Source of the DNA: JAUNSR01 sp036655355
Lineage (GTDB): Bacteria; Bacteroidota; Bacteroidia; Bacteroidales; JAUNSR01
Assembly (NCBI GenBank): GCA_036655355.1
Contig: JAVVQG010000012.1
Coordinates: 1 to 64,000 of the forward strand
Direction: 5' to 3'
DNA: 64,000 nucleotides
Shown here: positions 16,935 through 25,638 of the stretch, piece after piece
How positions within the stretch are numbered: the stretch's first letter is position 1
How the letters are laid out: each line of letters opens with the position of its first letter
The notes under the pieces: model-generated
The model's database searches: none
The model's input: only the letters and a program-made list of their open reading frames with translations
What the model was told of the DNA's origin: nothing
Made by a program: the position numbers and the translations under genes

Positions 16935-18083
16935 TTATGCCAGACGACGAGCCCCGTCACTGATTTTTACAGGATAGATTTTTGGAGACACTCCGAATTT
17001 TTCAGTGAATTTAGCGATCGCTGTTTCAATGAAGTTATCGTATTTGTCATCCGGAACGATGTTGATCGTACAACCGCCGAAGCCACCGCCCATGATACGT
17101 GAACCTGTAACGCCACACTCTTTAGCGATTTCATTCAGGTAGTCAAGTTCTACGGTGCTCACTTCGTAAAGTTCGCTCATCCCTTTGTGCGTTGCATATA
17201 CGTTTTTACCAACTGTAGCGTAATCCCCCTGTTTCAGAGCTTCGCAAGTCTGAACCAAGCGTTCGTTTTCTTCAATAGCATAAGTTGCACGCATGAAATC
17301 TTCAGCACTGATCTGATCTTTCACTTCAGCAAGCATTTCAAGGTTTGCATCGCCCAAAAGTTTCACTTCAGGATGATTTTTTGCAATCGCAGCAGCCGCG
17401 TTTTCACAAGACTGACGACGTTTGTTGTACGGAGAGTCAACAAGTTCGTGCTTTGTAACAGAGTCAACCAAAACCACTTTGTAACCTTGTGGGTTGAACG
17501 GTACGTATTCATATTCCATCGTGCTACAGTCCAAACGGATCAGATGTCCCTCTTTACCGAAGATTGAAGCGAACTGGTCCATGATTCCGCAGTTTACACC
17601 GCAATAGTTATGTTCTGTTTTCTGGCCCACAAGAACCAACGTCTTTTTATCAAAGCCCAGGTTGTAAAGTTCGTTCAAAGCGTATGCATAGGTACTTTCC
17701 AATGCCGCTGATGAAGACAAACCTGCGCCTAGAGGCACATCACCTGAGAATACAGTGTCAAAACCTTTCACTTCGCCGCCACGTTTGATCAACTCACGGC
17801 ACACACCGAAGATGTATCTTGCCCAACTCTGAGTAGGAGCATCTTCTTCATTCAGTCCGAATTCAGCGTAATCGTTCAGGTCAACAGAGTAGGCTTTTAC
17901 CTTATCCGTTCCATTTGGCTTGATTTCAGCCAACATTCCTTTATCGATAGCGCCCGGAAGTACGCATCCGCCATTGTAGTCAGTATGCTCGCCGATTAGG
18001 TTAACACGGCCGGGAGAGAAGAAAAGTGCACCTTCCGTGCCGAATTTTTCTTTGAAAAGTGTTCTTACAGTATTGTTATCCAT
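16935..18083 (-). CDS. galK: Galactokinase
   Basis: This 382-residue GHMP-family kinase phosphorylates alpha-D-galactose at C1, the first committed step of the Leloir pathway. It shows the galactokinase signature GRVNLIGEHTDYNGG near residue 27, the ATP loop LGAGLSSSAALE near 120 and the third motif GGGFGGCTIN near 330. It is the third gene of galM - transporter - galK, 88 bases after the transporter with a hairpin between. No galT or galE is in the window, so the rest of the pathway is elsewhere. Confidence 0.96.
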   Translation of the reverse strand: MDNNTVRTLFKEKFGTEGALFFSPGRVNLIGEHTDYNGGCVLPGAIDKGMLAEIKPNGTDKVKAYSVDLNDYAEFGLNEEDAPTQSWARYIFGVCRELIKRGGEVKGFDTVFSGDVPLGAGLSSSAALESTYAYALNELYNLGFDKKTLVLVGQKTEHNYCGVNCGIMDQFASIFGKEGHLIRLDCSTMEYEYVPFNPQGYKVVLVDSVTKHELVDSPYNKRRQSCENAAAAIAKNHPEVKLLGDANLEMLAEVKDQISAEDFMRATYAIEENERLVQTCEALKQGDYATVGKNVYATHKGMSELYEVSTVELDYLNEIAKECGVTGSRIMGGGFGGCTINIVPDDKYDNFIETAIAKFTEKFGVSPKIYPVKISDGARRLA

Positions 18084-18114
18084 GACAAATGTGATTTAAT
18101 ATTTTGATTAGGGT

Positions 18115-18148
18115 AAAAATGAGATTCTCTCCGGAGAGGAGAGAATCT
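18115..18148 (-). terminator. Intergenic hairpin between the sugar transporter and galK
   Basis: An 11-base stem (18122-18132 with 18138-18148, AGATTCTCTCC / GGAGAGAATCT) and a 5-base loop, followed on the minus strand by CATTTTT. It may partly terminate transcription and set a higher level of galM and transporter than of galK. Confidence 0.7.
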
Positions 18149-18171
18149 GCAAGTGATATGATAAAAATTTA

Positions 18172-19455
18172 TTATGCTGTCGGAATATCTTTGTTTACGT
18201 TTTTGCAACCGATCAAAGCGTAGTACAACATGTAAGCCAAAGCGATGAAGATAACCCAGTAGCTTGCAACGAAGCTTGTAAGGTCAGCTACATATCCCTG
18301 GATAAGTGGTAGGATACCGCCACCGCAAACCATTACCATGAAGATACCGGATGCCATTGCTGTGTATTTACCTAGACCTTCAACTGCAAGGTTGAAGATA
18401 CCACCCCACATTACAGAAGTACAAAGACCACAAAGAATAAGGAACATGATGCTTACAGGAACTTCAGCAAGACCGAATGAAAGGTCAGACTGGAATACCG
18501 GCATGCTCACTTTTGTAGAGATCGGGCTGAAGATTGCAGCTGCAACCAAGATCATACCCAAAGAAGATACGAATGTCAACATCGCCTTACTAGAAACTTT
18601 CGCTCCTACAGACGCACCTACTAGACGACCGATCAACATCAAGAACCAGTATGTTCCGATTACTGAACCAGCGATAGTTGTATCCATAGCAAGACCACCC
18701 ATATCTAGAGATGAAGTCATAAACAAGTTCACGAAGTTCGGAATACCTACTTCAACACCAACGTAAACGAAGATACAAAGGATACCGAAACGGAAGTGAC
18801 GGAATGACATTGCACTGTGTTTGTCTTTGATTTTCTCTTTTTTCTCAACGAAAGGCTCAGGGATGTTTACAAAGAACAATACGATGAAAGCCAACGCAAA
18901 GATACCCATCGCAAGGAATAGGGCTGGAGTTGCGTCGCTGATCGCTGTGTTCTGAGTAACCGTACCGATTAGGTATCCACCCAAAACCGGAACGATTGTT
19001 GCTCCGATTGAGTTGATTGCACCACCCAACTGGATCAACTGGTTACCTTTGTTACCACCTCCACCAAGTGTGTTAAGCATCGGGTTAACTACTGCATTCA
19101 GCATACACATAGAAAAACCTGATACGAATGCACCGAAAAGGTAAACGCCGAAGCTAGAAAGCTGTCCAGAGAACCAAGAGATAGAAACCCCTACGAAACC
19201 TACTGCGATAGCAGCAAGAGCCGTTTTCTTATAACCGATTTTCTGAAGTAGCAAACCGGCAGGAATACCCATGAATGCGTAAGCGATAAAGTTAGCTGCA
19301 TTACCAAGCTGTGACATTAGGTTAGAGGCGTTAAACTGGTTTTTAACAATTACCCCTAGTGGATTCTGAAGTCCCGTTACAAACGAGATCATAAAGAAAA
19401 GCGCGAACATCATTGCTATCGGCAATGCGTAGTTTTTAGATTTTGTATTTTCCAT
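18172..19455 (-). CDS. Sugar MFS transporter (FHS family, glucose/galactose type)
   Basis: A 427-residue inner-membrane protein with about twelve hydrophobic helices, beginning YALPIAMMFALFFMISFVTGLQNPL, as in the fucose-galactose-glucose:H+ symporter family (FucP/GluP). The motif after helix 2, IGYKKTALA, and the small-residue-rich helix GVYLFGAFVSGFSMCMLNAV fit the family. It is 52 bases from galM and shares its promoter. With galM and galK beside it, galactose (or glucose/galactose) uptake is the likely job; substrate specificity is inferred from context only. Confidence 0.88.
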   Translation of the reverse strand: MENTKSKNYALPIAMMFALFFMISFVTGLQNPLGVIVKNQFNASNLMSQLGNAANFIAYAFMGIPAGLLLQKIGYKKTALAAIAVGFVGVSISWFSGQLSSFGVYLFGAFVSGFSMCMLNAVVNPMLNTLGGGGNKGNQLIQLGGAINSIGATIVPVLGGYLIGTVTQNTAISDATPALFLAMGIFALAFIVLFFVNIPEPFVEKKEKIKDKHSAMSFRHFRFGILCIFVYVGVEVGIPNFVNLFMTSSLDMGGLAMDTTIAGSVIGTYWFLMLIGRLVGASVGAKVSSKAMLTFVSSLGMILVAAAIFSPISTKVSMPVFQSDLSFGLAEVPVSIMFLILCGLCTSVMWGGIFNLAVEGLGKYTAMASGIFMVMVCGGGILPLIQGYVADLTSFVASYWVIFIALAYMLYYALIGCKNVNKDIPTA

Positions 19456-19507
19456 TTCTGAAATTGAGTGTTATATAAATGTGATTAATTAAGTTTCTTT
19501 CTTTGGA

Positions 19508-20602
19508 TTACTCAGCAATGCCGAATTGGTAAATGCATGTTTGAGTATATGTTTCTCCCGGATTCAGAATCACAGAAGGGAAATGCGGTTGGTTCGGACT
19601 GTCCGGGAAATGTTGCGTTTCAAAACAGATTGCGCTGCGAGCAGGGAATGTTGCTCCGTGCATTCCTTCAAAACCACCAAGCCAGTTTCCTGTATAGAGC
19701 TGAACACCCGGTTCTGTTGTAAATACCTTCAGTGATCTTCCGCTTTTCGGTTCGATGCATTCTGCTGCGAATGATAATTCTCCAACCTCTTTCTTATTTA
19801 ATACATAAGTATGGTCGTATCCTGCTCCGTTTACAATTTGCTGATCGGTACTGTTAATCTGATCTGCAACTGCATGCGGTGTACGGAAATCCATCGGAGT
19901 ATCCGCTACTTTAAGGATTTCTCCTGTCGGAATAGAAACCTCGTCAATCGGAATGAAATGATCTGCATTAATCGTTACGATGTTATTCTCGATAGACGGA
20001 GTTGGATTTGCAATACCCGCCAAATTAAAGAACGCGTGGTTTGTCAGATTGCAGATTGTTTTCTGATCCGTATGCGCGATGTAATCGATTCGGAATTCAT
20101 TCTGGTCCGTCAATGTGTATGTCATTACGATTTCCAGATTTCCCGGATACCCTTCTTCACCGTTTGGTGATACATATTTCAGAATCAGGGTGTGAGAATC
20201 TGGCTGTTCGGCATCCCACACTTTCGCGTTGTACCCTTTCAATCCGCCGTGCAGACTGTTCGGTCCATTATTAACCGCCAATGTGTACTCTTTTCCGTCC
20301 AGCGTGAATTTCCCTTTTGCAATGCGGTTACCGTATCGTCCGATGGTTGCACCCAAATAAGGTTCTACACACTTTTGAATGTTCTCAAGAGAGTCATGCC
20401 CCAACACTACATTTTCAAATTTACCGTTGCGATCGGGTGCCATGATTGACATAACGATTGCACCGAAATTGGAAACGCAGATCTCCATTCCGTTCTTATT
20501 TTTCAGAACGTATAGCTCAACGGGTTTTCCCTCTATCGAAGCTCTAAAATTGTCCGGATTTAATCCGGTGATGTTTTCTTTTAAGCAAGTTGTATTACAC
20601 AT
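19508..20602 (-). CDS. galM: Aldose 1-epimerase (galactose mutarotase)
   Basis: This 364-residue enzyme interconverts beta- and alpha-galactose, supplying galactokinase. It has the mutarotase elements RYGNRIAKGKFTLDG, the catalytic histidine region CNLTNHAFFNLAG and the C-terminal catalytic glutamate region ICFETQHFPDSPNQP. The start at MCNTTCLKEN was chosen because family alignments begin near GLNPDNF and because the longer frame to 20662 would run into the promoter at 20651-20680. No signal peptide is seen at this start, so it is cytosolic. It is the first gene of the galactose operon. Confidence 0.93.
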   Translation of the reverse strand: MCNTTCLKENITGLNPDNFRASIEGKPVELYVLKNKNGMEICVSNFGAIVMSIMAPDRNGKFENVVLGHDSLENIQKCVEPYLGATIGRYGNRIAKGKFTLDGKEYTLAVNNGPNSLHGGLKGYNAKVWDAEQPDSHTLILKYVSPNGEEGYPGNLEIVMTYTLTDQNEFRIDYIAHTDQKTICNLTNHAFFNLAGIANPTPSIENNIVTINADHFIPIDEVSIPTGEILKVADTPMDFRTPHAVADQINSTDQQIVNGAGYDHTYVLNKKEVGELSFAAECIEPKSGRSLKVFTTEPGVQLYTGNWLGGFEGMHGATFPARSAICFETQHFPDSPNQPHFPSVILNPGETYTQTCIYQFGIAE

Positions 20603-20647
20603 GAGACCTGTGTTTTTTGGTTTAGAATAGTTGATTTTTTTAACGCT

Positions 20648-20680
20648 GTGTAAAAGTAACACTTAAGCTTTATGCTGCAA
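20648..20680 (-). promoter_or_regulatory. Promoter of the galactose operon with overlapping dyad
   Basis: On the minus strand TTG (20678-20680), 19 bases, TACTTTTA (20651-20658), one base off TAnnTTTG. Overlapping the -7 box is GTGT-N7-ACAC (20648-20662), and a looser CACTT / AAGTG pair brackets the spacer. These dyads could be the operator of the neighbouring Nudix-type regulator; that link is inferred. Confidence 0.6.
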
Positions 20681-20792
20681 GTGCTATAATAGTGTTTTAT
20701 GACATATTTTTTGGAAGTAAATCTCAAATTATATTACAATAGGTAATATTTAGTTAAAATATGGTGAATTTTAAATATTTCAAAGGTGTTAC

Positions 20793-20833
20793 AAAAAGAT
20801 CAGGCTTTCAATCCTTGGATTGAAAGCCTGATC
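20793..20833 (-). terminator. Terminator of the dihydroorotate-dehydrogenase-like gene
   Basis: A 17-base perfect stem (20798-20814 with 20817-20833, core CAGGCTTTCAATCC) with a two-base loop, followed by TTTTT on the minus strand. Confidence 0.9.
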
Positions 20834-20853
20834 GGAAATACGAATTAAACCGT

Positions 20854-21861
20854 TTATTGCATCGGCGGATAGTTGTCTCTATTTGAAAAGTACTTCATGA
20901 ATTGGGTGCGTTCATAATAGTTTTCATCTTCGAAATTGGCGAAATTCATTTTTCCTCTGAATTGATCGATCCGTTCGAACCCATGTTCTTGCATCCAACT
21001 GATCAGTTTGGTATTCATAAAAGCGATCTGATCGGGTCCTTCTTTATAAATGACGGAGCAAAGCTGGGTTACTTTGGCTCCTGCCAAAAGAGCTTTGATT
21101 GCATTTTCGGCATCGTGGATTCCTCCTGACGCGGCGATATCAATCTTCGGTACCATTCCGGAAACGATCCCTGTCCAACGAAGTGTTTCATGGAAGATCG
21201 TAGGATCCGACAATACCGGCCCTGTTGTGAATCGTAGATTCTTAATATCTATATCGGGGGAGAAGCTGCGGTTGAAAAGCACTACTCCGTCGGCATCATT
21301 GTGCTGAAGTTGGTTGACCAAATAAACAAGATTCGTGAAATGGTTGCTCAATTTCATGATAACCGGAATCTTAATTACCTTTTTTAGTTCAGCAAGAATC
21401 TCAATATGGAGTGTTTCAGAAACATCCGGTTTGCTCTCTTTGTCTGTATTCACAAGCATGATGTTTACTTCCAGTGCGTCCGCACCTGCTTCTTCAATGC
21501 TTTTTGCGAATTGTATCCATGAGCGTTTCGAATAGCAGTTGATGCTGGCGATAATAGGAATAGAGCATCTTTTTTTGCTTTCACGAATTACATTCAAGTA
21601 TTTTTCAATGTGATCTGCCGTTAGGAAATTCTGTAGAAAGTCGTGTGCTTCAGGATAGTCGTAATTTCCACTCTGAAGGTCTTTCTCTACATTCATCATG
21701 ATTTGTTCTTCAAATAAAGATTTGAGAACTACGGCAGATGCTCCGCATTTTTCAAGAATCTCGATCTTGTCAGCATTTTCCGTAAGACCTGAACTTGAAA
21801 TCACAAACGGATTTTTTAGTTTGAGTCCCGCATAGGTTACTTCGGTATTGATTGTCGCCAT
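20854..21861 (-). CDS. Dihydroorotate dehydrogenase-like FMN protein
   Basis: A 335-residue TIM-barrel flavoprotein related to class 1 dihydroorotate dehydrogenases. It has the N-terminal strand LKLKNPFVISSSGLT, the FMN/substrate region IIASINCYS, ADALEVNIM, PVIMKLSNHFTN, and the C-terminal phosphate-binding IAASGGIHDAENAIKALLAGAKVTQLCSVI. It differs from true PyrD in the active-site segment, and Bacteroidetes genomes commonly carry this paralogue as well as a bona fide pyrD. The oxidised substrate is therefore unsure. It stands alone between terminators. Confidence 0.8.
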   Translation of the reverse strand: MATINTEVTYAGLKLKNPFVISSSGLTENADKIEILEKCGASAVVLKSLFEEQIMMNVEKDLQSGNYDYPEAHDFLQNFLTADHIEKYLNVIRESKKRCSIPIIASINCYSKRSWIQFAKSIEEAGADALEVNIMLVNTDKESKPDVSETLHIEILAELKKVIKIPVIMKLSNHFTNLVYLVNQLQHNDADGVVLFNRSFSPDIDIKNLRFTTGPVLSDPTIFHETLRWTGIVSGMVPKIDIAASGGIHDAENAIKALLAGAKVTQLCSVIYKEGPDQIAFMNTKLISWMQEHGFERIDQFRGKMNFANFEDENYYERTQFMKYFSNRDNYPPMQ

Positions 21862-21961
21862 AATTTGATTTTTATTTACAATGATATAACAAATAATCTA
21901 AATATTGGTTGGATTGAATGGAGATTCTTCTCGATTGTGTCTTAAAAAGAGGGAGTGTAAC

Positions 21962-22012
21962 GCAAAATGCCCGCGTAAAAATCCGTGAAAGATTTCTGCG
22001 CGGGCATTTTGC
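21962..22012 (-). terminator. Hairpin terminator after yggS
   Basis: GCAAAATGCCCGCG pairs with CGCGGGCATTTTGC, with an inner AAATC/GATTT stem. The downstream T-run is weak, but the 14-base stem sits about 45 bases past the yggS stop. Confidence 0.7.
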
Positions 22013-22054
22013 CACAATCTGTTTGTGCGACTGTTCAATTTGTGAATCCGTACT

Positions 22055-22729
22055 TCAATAATTCCGAGCGCCGAAGATGCTGCTGCCGATTCGTACCAGC
22101 GTGCTTCCCTCTTCGATGGCAATGAGGTAATCGTCGCTCATGCCGAAAGAGAGTTCGTTAAAATAAGGCGAATGGGCAAACAGTTCTGATTTCAGTTCCT
22201 TGAAGAGTGTAGTCAGTTGTTGAAACTCTTTTCGTATCTGAGAGGTGTCATCGGTAAAGGTAGCCATTCCCATGACACCTCGGATGCGAATGTTTTTCCA
22301 CTCATCAAGCGTATGGGTTCGGAGCATATCAAGGCACTCTTTAGGGGAAAATCCGAATTTGGTTTGTTCTGTGGCGATGTGGATCTGCAATAGAACATCG
22401 ACAACACGGTTCGCTTTAAAGGCTTCTTTGTTTATTTCATTCAGAAGTCTCAAAGAATCAACGCTGTGGATCATGTCGATGAAAGGCGTGATGTATTTCA
22501 CCTTGTTGGTTTGCAAATGACCAATAAAATGCCAACGGATGTCTTTGGGCATCGCCTCCTGTTTCTGAACCAGTTCTTGAACTTTGCTTTCTCCGAAAAC
22601 CCGTTGTCCGGCATCATAAGCTTGTTGCAGTTCGTTAACCGGATGAAATTTAGATACCGCCACGAGTTCTACTCCCGATGGAATGCTTTTTTTTATTTCT
22701 TGCAAGTTCTCTTGTATGACCGTATTCAT
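22055..22729 (-). CDS. yggS: PLP homeostasis protein, YggS/PLPBP family
   Basis: A 224-residue pyridoxal-phosphate-binding protein of the alanine-racemase-like barrel fold that buffers free PLP in the cytosol. Visible features: LVAVSKFHPVNELQQAY with the PLP lysine near residue 27, FGESKVQEL, IRWHFIGHLQTNKVKY, and the C-terminal FGMSDDYLIAIEEGSTLVRIGSSIFG. It is the last gene of the engB-guaD-DUF4494-yggS set, 27 bases after the previous gene. Confidence 0.93.
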   Translation of the reverse strand: MNTVIQENLQEIKKSIPSGVELVAVSKFHPVNELQQAYDAGQRVFGESKVQELVQKQEAMPKDIRWHFIGHLQTNKVKYITPFIDMIHSVDSLRLLNEINKEAFKANRVVDVLLQIHIATEQTKFGFSPKECLDMLRTHTLDEWKNIRIRGVMGMATFTDDTSQIRKEFQQLTTLFKELKSELFAHSPYFNELSFGMSDDYLIAIEEGSTLVRIGSSIFGARNY

Positions 22730-22756
22730 TTTATACCACCTTGTTGTGTTGTTTTT

Positions 22757-23203
22757 TTATACCTCTTTGTCGTCGGCTGAGTAAGGGTAAACATCCATGA
22801 TCATGGTTTCTGTAATGGAAGCGATCTCATAATCGGCCAAAGTGCCCAACATTCCCTGAATCAAACCTTGAAGGGCTTTCGGAAGATCAGAGGCTTGAAC
22901 CAACATGTTGCTTGCCGTTTTCTTTTCAACTCCGCTTTTTTCATCCAATGTGATGAAGTTTACTTTAGCCTTGTACCATCTGTCGCCGCTTTCGTCAAAA
23001 AACATCTCATTGATTTTTGCTTTTTTGATGTCTGCGATCTCAAATTCGCCATTGATGAATGGGGTGATCTCTTTGATGATGCGCGCTTCAGCTTCCGTAA
23101 AAGAGAGTGCATCCACCAAATAAGGTTCCGTTACCTTTTTTTGCATCCCGTTTTCAAGGGTTTTGTCATAACGCACCTTGCATTCGAACCACGTGTGTAG
23201 CAT
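22757..23203 (-). CDS. DUF4494 protein
   Basis: A 148-residue cytosolic protein of the Bacteroidetes DUF4494 family, recognised by WFECKVRYDKTLENGMQKK at the start and ALSFTEAEARI near residue 35. The function is unknown. It is short, acidic at the C-terminus (YPYSADDKEV), has no membrane segment, and lies 10 bases after guaD and 27 before yggS, so it is co-transcribed with both. Conserved presence in an operon with basic metabolism genes suggests a housekeeping role, but none is shown. Confidence 0.8.
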   Translation of the reverse strand: MLHTWFECKVRYDKTLENGMQKKVTEPYLVDALSFTEAEARIIKEITPFINGEFEIADIKKAKINEMFFDESGDRWYKAKVNFITLDEKSGVEKKTASNMLVQASDLPKALQGLIQGMLGTLADYEIASITETMIMDVYPYSADDKEV

Positions 23204-23213
23204 ATTGATATCT

Positions 23214-23693
23214 TTAATAGGTTATTTTATCTTCATTGTTACTCCAAGCTTTAAAGCCTTCCAGCGCCTCCTCGTGAAGCATTTCGTGCGAAGGCAGTTT
23301 TCTATCGGAAGGGGCAAGTTCGAGTTCTTTGTATATGAACTGATCGTCGAAACCGATCGCTTGAGCATCCGCTTTGGTATTTCCGTAATAGAGTTTATCG
23401 AGATGAGCCCAATAAATGGCGCCCAGACACATCGGACACGGTTCGCAAGAGGAATAGATCTCACATCCGCTCAGATCATAGGTCCCGAGTTTTTTCGAGG
23501 CTTCGCGTATCGCGGATATCTCAGCATGGGCTGTCGGGTCGTTTTCCGATGTTACCCGGTTTACTCCGGTGGCAATGATTTCCTGATCCTTTACGATGAC
23601 AGCACCGAAAGGACCACCTCCATTCGTCACGTTGTCTATTGAGAGTTCAATTGCTTTTCGCATGAACTCACGACTTTTATTACGGTTTTCCAT
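23214..23693 (-). CDS. guaD: Guanine deaminase (cytidine-deaminase fold)
   Basis: A 159-residue zinc enzyme converting guanine to xanthine. Zinc and catalytic residues are visible in NDPTAHAEI (His and Glu) and SCEPCPMCLGAIYWA (two Cys). The segment GFDDQFIYKELE and the aromatic C-terminus (FKAWSN ... ITY) match the B. subtilis GuaD subtype better than tRNA adenosine deaminase TadA. It is 22 bases after engB in the same operon. A broader nucleoside or aminohydrolase activity is possible. Confidence 0.85.
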   Translation of the reverse strand: MENRNKSREFMRKAIELSIDNVTNGGGPFGAVIVKDQEIIATGVNRVTSENDPTAHAEISAIREASKKLGTYDLSGCEIYSSCEPCPMCLGAIYWAHLDKLYYGNTKADAQAIGFDDQFIYKELELAPSDRKLPSHEMLHEEALEGFKAWSNNEDKITY

Positions 23694-23715
23694 TAGATGA
23701 CAGGTGTGTAACTGA

Positions 23716-24315
23716 TTATTTCAGACTTTTATTAACGGCTTCTATCCAGTCAAGAATCTCCATTCGTCCGATACGGTCTTCGGATGAAGTCTCGAAAATA
23801 GGAGGAAGTTCTTCCCATTGCTCTTCCAGTTTACTTACGTATTTCTGTTTGTTGTCAGCCCACTGGCGTTTGCCCAATTTGTCTAGTTTCGTAAATACGA
23901 TACAGAAAGGAACACCGTTTTCCCCCAACCATTCCATAAACTCCATGTCGATTTTCTGAGGTTCGTGGCGTGAGTCGATCAAAACGAAAAGGGCTGTCAT
24001 TTGGTCGCGTTCCAGAATGTAATCCTCGATGATGCGGCGGATGTTGTCTCTTCCCTGTTTGCCACGTTGTGCATAGCCGTAGCCTGGAAGGTCAACGATA
24101 TACCATTCGTCGTTAACGATAAAATGGTTGATAAGCTGCGTCTTACCCGGCATCGAAGAAGTCATGGCCAATCCTTTGCGATTGGTAAGCATATTGATAA
24201 GAGATGATTTGCCTACGTTTGAGCGTCCGATAAAAGCGTATTCCGGTTGATTTCCATCCGGACATTTCTTGACGTCGGTATTACTGATGACGAATTGTGC
24301 GTCTTTGATTTCCAT
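23716..24315 (-). CDS. engB: Ribosome biogenesis GTPase EngB (YsxC/YihA)
   Basis: A 199-residue GTPase needed for assembly of the large ribosomal subunit. GTPase motifs in order: G1 GRSNVGKSSLI near residue 30, G2 region SSMPGKTQLI, G3 VDLPGYGYA, G4 TKLDKL, and a G5-like FETSSED. Length is typical. It is the first gene of a four-gene operon and is divergent from recR, with a TATCTTTG box 45 bases upstream. Confidence 0.95.
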   Translation of the reverse strand: MEIKDAQFVISNTDVKKCPDGNQPEYAFIGRSNVGKSSLINMLTNRKGLAMTSSMPGKTQLINHFIVNDEWYIVDLPGYGYAQRGKQGRDNIRRIIEDYILERDQMTALFVLIDSRHEPQKIDMEFMEWLGENGVPFCIVFTKLDKLGKRQWADNKQKYVSKLEEQWEELPPIFETSSEDRIGRMEILDWIEAVNKSLK

Positions 24316-24359
24316 ATGAATATATTTAGAGCGCCTCTTTATGAGTGCGATTCAACATA

Positions 24360-24367
24360 CAAAGATA
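24360..24367 (-). promoter_or_regulatory. Candidate -7 box (TATCTTTG) of the engB operon
   Basis: A full TAnnTTTG match on the minus strand in the 155-base gap shared with recR. The TTG upstream is at 12 bases only, so the -33 element is uncertain. Confidence 0.5.
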
Positions 24368-24437
24368 CGTTTTTGAGCCCAATAATAAAAATCATAGAGT
24401 TTCCTTTTTCAGAAGGCGATGAATGAGGTATTTTGAG

Positions 24438-24445
24438 TATTTTTG
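24438..24445 (+). promoter_or_regulatory. Candidate -7 box (TATTTTTG) of recR
   Basis: A TAnnTTTG match 25 bases before the recR ATG. No clear TTG box at the usual distance. Confidence 0.5.
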
Positions 24446-24470
24446 TATGTAAAAAATAGATTATATTTAA

Positions 24471-25094
24471 ATGAATCAGAAATATCCTTCCGCATTATTG
24501 GAAGATGCGGTGAATGAGTTTGCCAAATTACCGGGCATAGGCAGAAAAACAGCGCTTCGTTTGGTGTTGTACATTCTTCGTCAATCACCTGAAATGGCCG
24601 AGAATTTTGGTAAGGCGATCATTCGCTTGTCCAAAGAGGTTAAATATTGCAAGGTGTGTCATAACGTTTCGGATACGGATGTTTGCGCACTTTGTGCAGA
24701 ACCCTCTCGGGATGACTCTGTCATCTGTGTAGTGGAGAATGTCAAAGAGGTGATGGTGGTGGAGAATACCCGGCAATTCAACGGTCTTTACCATGTGTTG
24801 GGTGGAATAATCTCACCGATGGACGGTATCGGGCCGGCGGATCTTCAGATTGAATCTTTGGTGGAACGTATCAAATCCGGATCAATAAAAGAGGTTATTT
24901 TGGCCTTGAGTACCACGATGGAGGGTGATACAACCAATTTTTATATTTTTAGAAAACTCGCTCCTTACCAAGTGAAAATCAGTATTATCGCCAGAGGTGT
25001 TTCTATCGGCGATGAAATTGAATATACGGATGAGATCACATTAGGACGTTCCATTCAGAATAGAACATTATTTACGGATGCCTTTAAGATGTAA
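24471..25094 (+). CDS. recR: Recombination mediator protein RecR
   Basis: A 207-residue protein of the RecFOR pathway that helps load RecA on gapped DNA. It has the N-terminal helix-hairpin-helix (FAKLPGIGRKTALRLVLYIL), a four-cysteine zinc finger (CKVCHNVSDTDVCALC, residues about 60-75) and a Toprim domain (VICVVENVKEVMVVENT and later LSTTMEGDTT). It leads a plus-strand operon with a membrane protein and an acetyltransferase. Confidence 0.96.
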   Translation: MNQKYPSALLEDAVNEFAKLPGIGRKTALRLVLYILRQSPEMAENFGKAIIRLSKEVKYCKVCHNVSDTDVCALCAEPSRDDSVICVVENVKEVMVVENTRQFNGLYHVLGGIISPMDGIGPADLQIESLVERIKSGSIKEVILALSTTMEGDTTNFYIFRKLAPYQVKISIIARGVSIGDEIEYTDEITLGRSIQNRTLFTDAFKM

Positions 25095-25131
25095 GGCCGT
25101 ATTCGGTATTATCAAAATAGAATATATACAA

Positions 25132-25638
25132 ATGAGTAAAAGAAATCAAAACAAAAAGAGCCTTCAATTATCCACTCAAGAGATCTCGCAGATTTTAAAA
25201 GTCCTCCGTATTCAATACAACTTGTTTCTGATTCTGATGATGGGATTTATCGCCGTTCATGCCTGGGGTGGCTTTATAAAGTATGAGGCGCCCGATCATG
25301 CACTCACTACCCAGCTGCAGTCTGTAGCGGTCTTGGTCACTTTGGGGGGTATTCCGGCAGCATTGCGTTATTTTGGAATCCGCATGAAAAAGATCCGGGA
25401 GATCCGCTCTGTGTCACATCGAATTGCTGCTTATAAGAAAAATGCATTGATCCGTCTGGGTGTTTTGGAAGTGTTGGCTTTATTAAATCTTACGGGATAC
25501 TTCGTGTCGCAGAATTATTCGTTTCTGTTGATTGCCGGAATGGTTCTGGTAGCCAGTGTATTCTGTATCCCTACTGTGAAAAGAATAACTTACGATCTTT
25601 CCGAAGAGGAAGAGGAAGCTGAAAATGATGAGGCTTAA
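25132..25638 (+). CDS. Small membrane protein, function unknown
   Basis: A 168-residue protein with about four hydrophobic segments (LFLILMMGFIAVHAW, LQSVAVLVTLGGIP, LEVLALLNLTGYFV, FLLIAGMVLVASVF) and an acidic C-terminal tail of mostly E and D. The start MSKRNQNKK was preferred to an open frame overlapping recR by 17 bases. The gap to recR is 37 bases, so the two are co-transcribed. I recognise no family. The role may be general membrane physiology, not DNA repair. Confidence 0.75.
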   Translation: MSKRNQNKKSLQLSTQEISQILKVLRIQYNLFLILMMGFIAVHAWGGFIKYEAPDHALTTQLQSVAVLVTLGGIPAALRYFGIRMKKIREIRSVSHRIAAYKKNALIRLGVLEVLALLNLTGYFVSQNYSFLLIAGMVLVASVFCIPTVKRITYDLSEEEEEAENDEA

